From: Pelomicrobium methylotrophicum | Lineage (GTDB): Bacteria; Pseudomonadota; Gammaproteobacteria; Burkholderiales; UBA6910 | Direction of reading: 5' to 3' | Assembly: GCF_008014345.1 (NCBI RefSeq) | Contig: NZ_VPFL01000007.1 | Coordinates: 80,203-144,202, forward strand | Length of the DNA: 64,000 bases | Shown: positions 57,798 through 64,000 of the stretch, in pieces | Numbering within the stretch: the stretch's first letter is position 1 | Layout: each line of letters opens with the position of its first letter | Notes under the pieces: model-generated | Told to the model about the DNA's origin: nothing | Databases searched by the model: none | What the model saw: the letters and a program-made list of their open reading frames with translations, nothing else | Program-made: the position numbers and the translations under genes

Positions 57798-58751
57798 ATG
57801 AGCGCAGACACCCGAAGACGTGACTTTGAAGTCAACAAATTGGTCAAGCGTCTGCGGCGCTTGGTGGGGCAGGCGATCCACGACTACCGGATGATCGAGC
57901 CTGGCGACCACGTGATGGTGTGCCTGTCGGGGGGCAAGGACAGCTACACGCTGCTCGATATCCTGCTGTTGCTGCAGGAAAAGGCACCTGTTCGCTTCGA
58001 GCTTACCGCGGTCAACTTGGACCAGAGACAGCCTGGCTTTCCCGAGCATGTGCTGCCAGAGTATCTCGCCGCCCGTGGCATCCCTTTCCGCATCGAGAGC
58101 CAAGACACCTATAGCGTGGTCAAGCGGGTGATCCCCGACGGCAAGACGTTGTGCTCCCTATGTTCAAGACTGCGCCGTGGCATCCTGTACCGCGTCGCTT
58201 CCGAGATCGGTGCCACCAAGATCGCACTGGGGCATCACCGGGATGATATCCTGGAGACGCTGTTTCTCAACATGTTCTACGGCGGCAAGCTCAAGGCGAT
58301 GCCTCCCAAGCTGATCTCTGACGATGGCCGGCATGTGGTCATCCGGCCGCTCGCCTATTGCTGCGAGCGGGACATCGCCGCATACGCGGAAAGCCGGCGC
58401 TTTCCCATCATCCCTTGCCACCTGTGCGGGTCCCAGCCCAACCTGCAGCGGCAAGCGGTGAAGGAGATGCTCCGTCAGTGGGACAAGCGCTTTCCCGGAC
58501 GGATTGAAACCCTGTTCCGCAGCCTCCGGAACGTGGTGCCGTCGCACCTTGCGGATCCGCGGTTGTTCGACTTTGCCAACTTGAGACCCTCGGGTGTGCC
58601 GTTTCCCGGCGGCGATCGCGCGTTCGACCCGGAGGAATTTCGAGAACCGGCATTCACGGAGGACGATCGAGACGGCGAGTCGCGAATGATGTCTGGTGCG
58701 TCCTGTAGGAGCACAGCCACCTTATCCCTCAAGCCAGAGCTGCAACGGTAA
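57798..58751 (+). CDS. ttcA: tRNA 2-thiocytidine(32) biosynthesis protein TtcA
   Basis: 317 residues. PP-loop [11 protein letters not shown] for adenylation, and two CxxC sites ([10 protein letters not shown] and [12 protein letters not shown]) that hold the [4Fe-4S] cluster. The enzyme adds sulfur to cytidine 32 of certain tRNAs. The last ~30 bp overlap the end of the convergent MerT-like gene. Confidence 0.94.
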   Translation: MSADTRRRDFEVNKLVKRLRRLVGQAIHDYRMIEPGDHVMVCLSGGKDSYTLLDILLLLQEKAPVRFELTAVNLDQRQPGFPEHVLPEYLAARGIPFRIESQDTYSVVKRVIPDGKTLCSLCSRLRRGILYRVASEIGATKIALGHHRDDILETLFLNMFYGGKLKAMPPKLISDDGRHVVIRPLAYCCERDIAAYAESRRFPIIPCHLCGSQPNLQRQAVKEMLRQWDKRFPGRIETLFRSLRNVVPSHLADPRLFDFANLRPSGVPFPGGDRAFDPEEFREPAFTEDDRDGESRMMSGASCRSTATLSLKPELQR

Positions 58752-59123
58752 CGCCATGTAGGCGGCGAAGAAGCCGATTCCCCAGATCACGACCGACATC
58801 CAGTAGATCCGCCGGTTCCATCTCTGCACCCGGTGACAGAGGCGTCCTGTTTCCGGATCGGCGGGGCATTTCCGCCCCGGGCGGTATAGTATCCAACCTG
58901 ATAAAGCCAGCATGAAGGCTGAAAAACCGAACACCCAGATCTTGTGCTGGCTCAGAACGATTAGAAACGGGACGGCACTGGTGAGCGAAGCGACGGCTGC
59001 GCCCAAACCGAGGGTGACCAGCATGATCGGCAAGGCACAGCAGACCAACGTGCCGGTCGTGGTCAACAGCGTAAACCAGCTTATCCTCGATTCCGTACGC
59101 CACTGCTTGACAACGTCGTTCAT
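58722..59123 (-). CDS. MerT-like membrane metal transport protein
   Basis: 133 residues, about three to four membrane segments. The first carries a vicinal pair ([15 protein letters not shown]), as in MerT. A cytoplasmic loop holds a second pair ([12 protein letters not shown]). MerT passes Hg(II) from MerP into the cell; this relative has a partner HMA gene coupled by ATGA but no reductase gene beside it. The ion is not certain. Confidence 0.72.
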   Translation of the reverse strand: MNDVVKQWRTESRISWFTLLTTTGTLVCCALPIMLVTLGLGAAVASLTSAVPFLIVLSQHKIWVFGFSAFMLALSGWILYRPGRKCPADPETGRLCHRVQRWNRRIYWMSVVIWGIGFFAAYMALPLQLWLEG

Positions 59124-59413
59124 AACGGTGTTCTGGTCATGCTGCGGTACGTGAAGCCGGCGTCCGTAAAGAGCTGGCGCATCTGCGGCTCAGTCAACTC
59201 GACACCGTCGTCAACCCTGACGGTGACCACGCCCTTGTCCAAGTCGATCTCCACGTCCTTGACGCCCTTGATTCTCTTGAGCTTTTTTTCGACACCGTAA
59301 GCACAATAGGGGCAGGCTAGCCCATCCACCCGCATCTGATACTGGGTACCTTCGGCCCAGGCCGAGGCGTTCCAAGCGAGGATCAGCGTCAGTATTGCGA
59401 TCAGCTTTTTCAT
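59120..59413 (-). CDS. Exported MerP-like HMA protein
   Basis: 97 residues; signal peptide of about 20 residues (ending AWAE). Metal site ACPYC in the HMA fold (LACPYCAYGVEKKLKRIKGV). In true MerP the site is CAAC. A periplasmic metal chaperone that should hand its ion to the coupled MerT-like protein. ATGA overlap with that gene. Confidence 0.82.
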   Translation of the reverse strand: MKKLIAILTLILAWNASAWAEGTQYQMRVDGLACPYCAYGVEKKLKRIKGVKDVEIDLDKGVVTVRVDDGVELTEPQMRQLFTDAGFTYRSMTRTPL

Positions 59414-59437
59414 GGTATGACCTCCAACTTCGCCTTT

Positions 59438-60265
59438 TTACAAATGCACTTCAAACACTAGCCGTGCCCGGTAATCGGACTCGTCCTGGACACCGTTCAA
59501 ATTGCTCGCGATCGGGACCTGCACTCCCGCCTTGATGGCGTAGTTACGGTACGTCCACATCAGCCCCGGGGACAGAAACCACTCGGTTCCGCCGCTGTTT
59601 GTCAGCTCTACACCGTTTAACTTCGACCGCGCGCTGTATTCGCCATTCAGTTCCAGCATCCAGACCGTGTCCGGCTCGAGATAACCGGTGGGCTTGAGGC
59701 GGATGCCGCCCACCAGGTCCACGAACACTTTATCACCGCGTTCCAGGCCGGCGTCGGTGGTCCCGTTGCGCCGGTAGCGGAACGCTGCCCAGCGGTACCA
59801 TTTGCGGCTCTCGTAGCCGTTGGCGACTCCAAGGGTTGCGTCGGTGGCGCCGCCGCTGCCGAGCGCGGGGGTGGTGTTTTCCTTCGCCGTATCGAGGTTG
59901 ACCTTCAGAGTCAAGGCGGCGCTTTCCTGGGCCCCCGGGGTGTCGTGGCGCCAAAAACGGTACTTGGTGAAAAGCTGAACATCCCCCCGGCCGCGGGCGC
60001 TGGCGGCCGCCGTCTCCCTGTCAACGTAGGGCAGCTCCACACCGGCGCTCCAATCGCCGGTGATGCCGTAAGCAAGGTTCAGGAGACTTTCCGTCTCCCG
60101 CCGACTTCCCGCTTCGCTGCGGGTGGTTTGCGGTGCGATCTCTACGCCGCCCTTGTACAGGACATGGGGCCCCGGCGCGAAGACCGGATTGTGCGCCCAG
60201 GCGGCGCTCGCCGCGAGGCACCCCGCCAGCCCCAAGCCCCCCTGTATCCATTTGCGTGTTCTCAT
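59438..60265 (-). CDS. Outer-membrane beta-barrel protein, MetA-pathway/transporter family
   Basis: 275 residues from ATG 60265. Signal peptide ending AWA, then alternating aromatic-hydrophobic strands to the terminal YRARLVFEVHL (a C-terminal Leu after alternate residues, a barrel sorting signal). Resembles the phenol_MetA_deg-like barrel family that often sits by metal genes. Starts the operon with the MerP-like and MerT-like genes and may supply outer-membrane passage. Confidence 0.7.
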   Translation of the reverse strand: MRTRKWIQGGLGLAGCLAASAAWAHNPVFAPGPHVLYKGGVEIAPQTTRSEAGSRRETESLLNLAYGITGDWSAGVELPYVDRETAAASARGRGDVQLFTKYRFWRHDTPGAQESAALTLKVNLDTAKENTTPALGSGGATDATLGVANGYESRKWYRWAAFRYRRNGTTDAGLERGDKVFVDLVGGIRLKPTGYLEPDTVWMLELNGEYSARSKLNGVELTNSGGTEWFLSPGLMWTYRNYAIKAGVQVPIASNLNGVQDESDYRARLVFEVHL

Positions 60266-60671
60266 GCGTTTGCTCCTGTCTCTTCTTTGCCTTCTCAATC
60301 GAATGCGACGGCCTGGAGCGGATTCCAGTTTCGCCGTCCGGCCTTTAACGAGCTTCCGCAACAAGCCTAGGACTTGGAGTTGGCTCCATGTCAAGGGTTT
60401 GGGTGCCCTTCCAGGTGATTGCTCGCTCCAGAAAAAATGCGAAATCCCCACCCTTTTTGCAGGGCACCCTCCAGACGCTGGAGGCGCGAGACGCAGTCGA
60501 TGGAAGCTCGACGACAGAGAGATTGGGGTATCTTCGCCGCTCGCAGCAGCGACAATGGGCGTGGCGGTTTCCGATCCGGCGGGCAGCCGTCAAATGTGCG
60601 CTTGGGCTCTTGCGCTCCCCTGCCGGAGGTGGTTGGCGACGGACCCTCTTTTTCCGCCAACCTTTCGCGTT
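60266..60671. other. Gap with a MerR-type promoter and an extra inverted repeat
   Basis: No gene is supported. Besides the promoter listed separately, the repeat CTCCAGACGCTGGAG near 60472-60486 has the same CCAG-N-CTGG heart as the MerR-type operators downstream but lacks a -35 and -10 on either strand. Confidence 0.4.
60364..60394 (-). promoter_or_regulatory. MerR-type promoter of the barrel-MerP-MerT operon
   Basis: On the minus strand TTGACA and TAGGCT are separated by exactly 19 bp, with a dyad (TGGAG...CTCCA) inside the spacer. The start would be near 60357, ~90 bp before the barrel gene. This is the classic arrangement for MerR-family activation, probably by the regulator encoded at 61204. 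Confidence 0.62.
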
Positions 60672-60704
60672 AAAAACCCTTCGCCCGCGCCCGCGGGCGA
60701 AGGG
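60672..60704 (-). terminator. Intrinsic terminator of the 55-aa exported protein gene
   Basis: A perfect 13-bp GC-rich stem (CCCTTCGCCCGCG with its complement) and a 2-base loop, followed on the minus strand by TTTTTA. It stands 12 bp after the stop of the small minus-strand gene. Confidence 0.75.
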
Positions 60705-60716
60705 CAAGGCACAAAG

Positions 60717-60884
60717 TTAGTTCTTTTTCTCAGCCGACGTCGCCGGGCTGGAAGGGTTGACCGACTGCTCGATGGCCGGCTTTTTGGCATCAGAGTTGTG
60801 CACCATCCCCGGCACATTGCAGGCCCAGGCGCCGCCCACCGCCGTCAGCAATACAAGCGCCACCAATGTCTTTGCTGTCCGCAT
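60717..60884 (-). CDS. 55-residue exported protein under its own MerR-type promoter
   Basis: Start chosen at the ATG after GAGGAGAAATCTG. Signal-like segment RTAKTLVALVLLTAVGGAWA, then a Cys and ~33 hydrophilic residues (CNVPGMVHNSDAKKP). One Cys, one His and one Met in a short stretch could bind metal, and a lipoprotein is possible although the lipobox is imperfect. Clear promoter and terminator on either side argue it is a real gene. Family unknown. Confidence 0.62.
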   Translation of the reverse strand: MRTAKTLVALVLLTAVGGAWACNVPGMVHNSDAKKPAIEQSVNPSSPATSAEKKN

Positions 60885-60971
60885 CAGATTTCTCCTCTGT
60901 TGCACGCACGCGCGGAGAGCTTTACTTACGGGACTCATCATGGCGTCTCCGCCACGGCCATGACGAAGCCT

Positions 60972-61002
60972 ATGCTAGGTATTCCACTTGCTGGAATATC
61001 AA
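60972..61002 (-). promoter_or_regulatory. MerR-type promoter of the 55-aa exported protein gene
   Basis: Minus strand TTGATA and TAGCAT with exactly 19 bp between and the dyad TTCCAGC-AAG-TGGAA. This is very close to the promoter of the MerR gene at 61764, so the same regulator probably binds both. Confidence 0.7.
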
Positions 61003-61193
61003 GCCCTGGGTAAAAGCGTTTCACCGATGGAACCCTCTTGGCGAGGTGAGCGTTGGCTTTGTTCTTCGCGTTGCTTGGCCGGCTCCTCGGCCGCCGCCAC
61101 GACCCTTATGCCCTTCAGGGTTGAGCGGGGAGGCTGGTTAAGGCCGTGGCGCTTCGCGCTGTTCCCCAGTCCGCAACCGCAAAGCTCGCACAT
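60999..61193 (-). CDS. 64-residue Cys-rich miniprotein coupled to merR-type gene
   Basis: Starts with MCELCGCGLGN at an ATG after a near-perfect ribosome site (AGGAGGTGC, 3-4 bp from the ATG), 11 bp after the MerR stop. Three Cys are in the first seven residues (C2, C5, C7), after which it is basic and low in structure. It overlaps the next promoter at its end. It may be a small metal-binding protein or a metallochaperone made together with the regulator. Not in any family I recognise. Confidence 0.55.
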   Translation of the reverse strand: MCELCGCGLGNSAKRHGLNQPPRSTLKGIRVVAAAEEPAKQREEQSQRSPRQEGSIGETLLPRA

Positions 61194-61203
61194 AAAGCAC
61201 CTC

Positions 61204-61746
61204 CTAGTGAGATTTTCGAAGCCGCTGACTCTCGTGAGGGACGTCGTCTGCGGTGTCGCGGGCGGTGATGTCCGTCCTTGGCGAACGCGACGCAGCCGGC
61301 GCCATACAGGTGCAGGTCGCCCACGTACAGGTGTCGCTGTCCATCGGCTGACCTTCCTGTCGCTGCAACAGGCTGTGCACGATTCCGCGCAGCCCGATCA
61401 AGTGGTTGATGCGCTCATCGATGCGGCGAAGGTGCCGTTTAAGCAGCTCGCGGTAGCCGGAGTGTTTGCTCGGGCAACCTGCCTGGTCGGCAATCGCCAA
61501 GAGCTCGCGGATCTCCGCCAAGCTCAGATCAACCAGGCGCGCGTGGCGAATAAACCGCAGCCGCCCGATGTCCTCGGCGCAATAGACCCGGTCCCCGCCC
61601 GTGTGCGGCGCGCCGCTCGCGCGCCGGGGGGCCTTCGGGATCAGGCCGATCTGCTCGTAATACCGGATCGTCTTGGCCGACAGGCCGGAAGCCTTAGCCG
61701 CTTCCCCGATGGAAAAACCTCGCGTCGCGGAATCTTTCTCGTGCAT
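61204..61746 (-). CDS. MerR-family metal regulator with Cys-rich C-terminus
   Basis: 180 residues from the ATG after GGAGGTGAGTCCT. Winged helix GFSIGEAAKASGLSAKTIRY, a longer than usual wing (RASGAPHTGGDRVYC), dimerisation helix with AGC, and a C-terminal cluster DSDTCTWATCTC (three Cys) that could sense Cd, Pb, Zn or Cu. It has a long-spacer promoter of its own. Closest general type is CadR/PbrR/CueR-like; the metal cannot be named. Confidence 0.82.
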   Translation of the reverse strand: MHEKDSATRGFSIGEAAKASGLSAKTIRYYEQIGLIPKAPRRASGAPHTGGDRVYCAEDIGRLRFIRHARLVDLSLAEIRELLAIADQAGCPSKHSGYRELLKRHLRRIDERINHLIGLRGIVHSLLQRQEGQPMDSDTCTWATCTCMAPAASRSPRTDITARDTADDVPHESQRLRKSH

Positions 61747-61763
61747 AGGACTCACCTCCACTT

Positions 61764-61794
61764 TTTTTAGACCTTCCAGCCGCTGGAAGATCAA
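61764..61794 (-). promoter_or_regulatory. MerR-type promoter of the metal regulator gene
   Basis: Minus strand TTGATC, exactly 19 bp, TAAAAA. The spacer holds the perfect dyad CTTCCAGC-G-GCTGGAAG. The start is near 61757, 11 bp before the ATG. A strong case for autoregulation. Confidence 0.72.
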
Positions 61795-62107
61795 GCTTCA
61801 ATGCCGGCGTCGACTTTGGCATCGAGGTTGGGGGCCTGGCCCTGGAAAGGCGAGCAGCGGGCAAGAGCGGCAGGCCCGGTAAGCGGATTTGTTTGTGCCG
61901 CGAGACGTCATGCTGTTACGTGCTCGCCAAGACCGATGCTCGTGCCGGGTGGCAAAATTTTGTTAACCTAAGCGAATTCCCCTACCAACCCCTCGCGCTT
62001 AAAATTGGCGCTTTTCGCGCCCACCTGAGCAGGGGTGTGCAGGGGAAGAGCGCTTCGCCGGCTCGTGCGGAAGCGCCAGGAGGTCTGGATCCAAGGGAGG
62101 ACGGGCG
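61795..62107. other. Divergent gap between the MerR gene and degQ
   Basis: No gene. The right half turns AT-rich (AAAATTTTGTTAACC and TTAAAATTGGCGC), which probably contains the degQ promoter, perhaps an envelope-stress one. I could not pick a confident -35/-10 pair. Confidence 0.4.
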
Positions 62108-63466
62108 ATGAGGCGAAGGATTCCATGGGGGCTGACATGCGCGGTATGGCTTTTAGCCAGCGGCGTCAGCCTGTCGGCCGCAGGCGCGCTGCCGCTCGTC
62201 CAGCGTCCGGGCGAGATGCCGACGCTTGCGCCGATGCTGGCCGAGGTGACCCCGGCGGTGGTGAACATCGCTGTCATCTCGCGCAGCGAAGAATACGATA
62301 ACCCGCTGCTGAATGACCCCTTTTTCCGCCGCTTCTTTAATCTTCCCGACCGCCCCCGCCCTACGGTCAGTGCGGGGTCGGGCGTAATCGTCGACGCGGC
62401 CCGGGGCTACGTGCTCACGAACCATCACGTGATCCGAAATGCCGACGAGATCGTCGTCACGACCAAGGATCGCCGCCGCTTCACGGCCAAGCTGGTGGGC
62501 TCGGATGCCGGCACCGACATCGCGTTGCTCAAGATCGAGGCGGACAACCTCAAGGCGATTCCTTTCGGCGACTCAGACGCGCTGCGGGTAGGAGACTTCG
62601 TCGTGGCGATTGGAAATCCGTTCGGGCTCGGGCAGACGGTGACCTCTGGCATCGTGAGCGCACTGGGTCGCAGCGGCATCAACGTGGAGGGCTACGAAGA
62701 CTTCATCCAGACCGATGCCTCCATCAATCCGGGGAACTCTGGCGGTGCCTTGGTCAACCTCAAAGGGGAACTGGTGGGGATCAACACCGCCATCATCGCC
62801 CCTGCAGGGGGCAATGTGGGCATCGGCTTTGCGGTGCCGTCCAACATGGCACGCAAGGTCATGGATCAGTTGATCCGTTTCGGCGAGGTGCGCCGCGGCC
62901 GGCTCGGCATTACCGCACAGGACCTGACCCCCGAACTCGCCAAGGCGCTCGGGGTGAACCTGACCGAGGGGGCCGTCATCGTGGAAGTGGCAAAGGGATC
63001 TCCGGCCGAGCGGGCGGGTTTCAGAGAGCGGGACGTGATCACCGCCATCAATGGCCGGCCCGTGCGGGGTTCCAGTGACGTGCGCAACCAGTTGGGCCTT
63101 ATCCCCGTGGGTGAACAAGTGGAGATCAAGGTCGTCCGAGGTGGGAAGTCCCATACGGTGACGGCCCGCATCGGCGAGGTTGGCGGCGCAGGCAGCGGCG
63201 GGGTGGCCGTAGCCCAGCTGGCCGGGGCCCGCTTCACCGACGCGGAGCGGGACGGGCGTCCCCAGGGAGTCGGCGTAGTCTCGGTGGAGCAGGACAGCGA
63301 AGCGTGGCGGCTGGGCTTGCGCCGCGGCGACGTGATCATCGCCGTGAATCAGAAGCGGGTGACGTCGGTAACTGAGCTGCGGGAGGCGCTCAAGGCTGCG
63401 GACCGTACTTTGGCGCTCACCGTCGTGCGAGGGGACTTCATCCTCAACCTGCTTGCGCGCCGGTGA
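62108..63466 (+). CDS. degQ: DegQ/DegP family periplasmic serine endoprotease
   Basis: 452 residues; ATG after GGGAGGACGGGCG. Signal peptide ending SAAGA. Trypsin-like domain with catalytic His107 (NHHVI), Asp137 (GTDIALLK) and Ser211 (NPGNSGGAL), then two PDZ domains. The length is that of DegQ/MucD. It degrades or refolds misfolded envelope proteins. It comes just before the DUF3460 gene, which converges on it. Confidence 0.93.
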   Translation: MRRRIPWGLTCAVWLLASGVSLSAAGALPLVQRPGEMPTLAPMLAEVTPAVVNIAVISRSEEYDNPLLNDPFFRRFFNLPDRPRPTVSAGSGVIVDAARGYVLTNHHVIRNADEIVVTTKDRRRFTAKLVGSDAGTDIALLKIEADNLKAIPFGDSDALRVGDFVVAIGNPFGLGQTVTSGIVSALGRSGINVEGYEDFIQTDASINPGNSGGALVNLKGELVGINTAIIAPAGGNVGIGFAVPSNMARKVMDQLIRFGEVRRGRLGITAQDLTPELAKALGVNLTEGAVIVEVAKGSPAERAGFRERDVITAINGRPVRGSSDVRNQLGLIPVGEQVEIKVVRGGKSHTVTARIGEVGGAGSGGVAVAQLAGARFTDAERDGRPQGVGVVSVEQDSEAWRLGLRRGDVIIAVNQKRVTSVTELREALKAADRTLALTVVRGDFILNLLARR

Positions 63467-63475
63467 GCCGTCCGC

Positions 63476-63706
63476 TCAGGCGGCTTTGCTTTCCTCGGAC
63501 GGAGCTGAGGCGGGCCGCCTGGGCTCCGGGAGGGGATAGTAATGGTAACCCCTGATCGGTTCCTGCACCTCCCGATAGCGCCGCAGTTGCTCAAAATCGA
63601 TCTTCTTGTCCCACCAGCGTGCCCGAGCTTTACGCTGCTCTTCCGCTAAGTGCGGGTTCTTCTCCAGCAGTTCCCGGATGAACTTGGTGACATCAGATTC
63701 GTACAT
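63476..63706 (-). CDS. DUF3460 family small protein
   Basis: 76 residues from ATG 63706 (MYESDVTKFIREL). The signature YESD..KFIRELLEKNPHLAEEQRKARARWWDKK is split by family-wide conserved positions and fits DUF3460, which is almost confined to Betaproteobacteria. Function unknown. The stop is 10 bp from the degQ stop. Confidence 0.85.
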   Translation of the reverse strand: MYESDVTKFIRELLEKNPHLAEEQRKARARWWDKKIDFEQLRRYREVQEPIRGYHYYPLPEPRRPASAPSEESKAA

Positions 63707-63820
63707 GGAGAACTTTCTTTCCGAATCGAATGGCTGAGTCAAAGGAATTCTACCATTGCGCCGACATCTCGGCAGGACCGCATCGCGTGCGATTGCCAGC
63801 CATTCATGTTCTCGGGACAG

Positions 63821-63847
63821 AAAAAAGCCCCGCCCGGGGCGGGGCTT
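63821..63847 (-). terminator. Intrinsic terminator of groEL
   Basis: A perfect 10-bp stem (AAGCCCCGCC/GGCGGGGCTT) with a 3-base loop, followed on the minus strand by TTTTTTCTG. It lies 29 bp after the groEL stop. Confidence 0.9.
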
Positions 63848-63875
63848 CTTTCCATCGGGAGACCCTGGGCGCCGG

Positions 63876-64000
63876 TCAATAGTCCATGTCGCCCATGCCT
63901 CCGTGGCCGGCACCCGCCGTGGCCTTTTCCTCTTTCGGCAGCTCGGCCACCATGGCATCGGTGGTGAGGATCAGACCCGCAATGGACGCCGCATTCTGCA
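63876..64000 (-). CDS. groL: Chaperonin GroEL, C-terminal end
   Basis: The last 40 codons are seen; the gene runs off the right edge. The encoded [20 protein letters not shown] and terminal GMGDMDY (shortened GGM repeat) are diagnostic of 60-kDa chaperonin GroEL. An intrinsic terminator follows. Confidence 0.95.
   Translation of the reverse strand, partial: QNAASIAGLILTTDAMVAELPKEEKATAGAGHGGMGDMDY

Overview
The window is one GC-rich chromosomal segment (about 65% G+C by eye) that looks betaproteobacterial. It encodes DUF3149, DUF3422, DUF3460 and YdcH/DUF465 family proteins, an E. coli-type FNR, a cbb3 oxidase assembly locus (ccoG/fixH), TtcA, a PhoPQ-like pair and the C-terminus of GroEL. 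These suggest a respiratory, metal-exposed organism able to live with or without oxygen. I cannot name the genus from sequence alone.

Layout. 1-1.4 kb: tail of the ccoG-ccoH locus plus two small membrane proteins. 1.4-7.8 kb: a Tat-exported type II DMSO-reductase-family molybdoenzyme operon (alpha, Fe-S beta, heme-b gamma, TorD-like chaperone) behind an FNR box. It is followed by a convergent fnr gene and, divergently, hemN with a perfect FNR box. 10-16 kb: TauE/SafE-like membrane protein, cyclopropane fatty acid synthase, PhoQ/PhoP-like pair and three small envelope proteins. 16-24.8 kb: a metal-handling island with two MerR-type promoters. It holds an exported HMA protein, a P1B-ATPase with an unusual YPC motif and HMA domains at both ends, an anchored 168-aa protein, two FtsX-type permeases with a LolD-like ATPase, a small exported protein, a ZntR-like regulator, a thioredoxin-like protein and a CcdA-like protein. 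24.8-35 kb: a MOT1-type molybdate/sulfate transporter and methyltransferase, then a copper-resistance block on the minus strand (CPH-type Cu ATPase, beta-propeller protein, two cytochromes c, TlpA, methionine-rich multicopper oxidase), with two broken SHOCT-domain genes at its borders.

35-37.7 kb: an alpha/beta hydrolase and a divergent luciferase-like monooxygenase/MarR pair. 37.8-51 kb: a cobalamin riboswitch followed by btuB and a tightly overlapping run of late cobalamin-synthesis genes (cobyrinate diamidation, adenosylation, aminopropanol arm, nucleotide loop, BluB), plus two BtuF-like proteins. 51-58.7 kb: DUF3422, a decayed FAD-oxidase fragment, an MFS transporter, quinone oxidoreductase, a true Hg-type MerR with a mer-like operator but no mer structural genes beside it, azlCD and ttcA. 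58.7-61.8 kb: a second metal island (beta-barrel, MerP-like and MerT-like proteins, a tiny exported protein, a MerR regulator and a Cys-rich miniprotein) with three promoters that have the 19-bp MerR-type spacer. 62-64 kb: a DegQ-type protease, a DUF3460 protein and the 3' end of groEL with its terminator.

Functionally, the anaerobic-respiration genes (molybdoenzyme, FNR, hemN) are tied together by FNR sites, and the molybdate transporter and c-type cytochromes fit with them. The metal genes fall into four units, each with its own MerR-type control or copper signature. The most interesting candidates for something poorly described are the 16-24.8 kb ATPase/ABC/thioredoxin island, the NXR/archaeal-Nar-like molybdoenzyme and the three-promoter MerR regulon at 60-62 kb.
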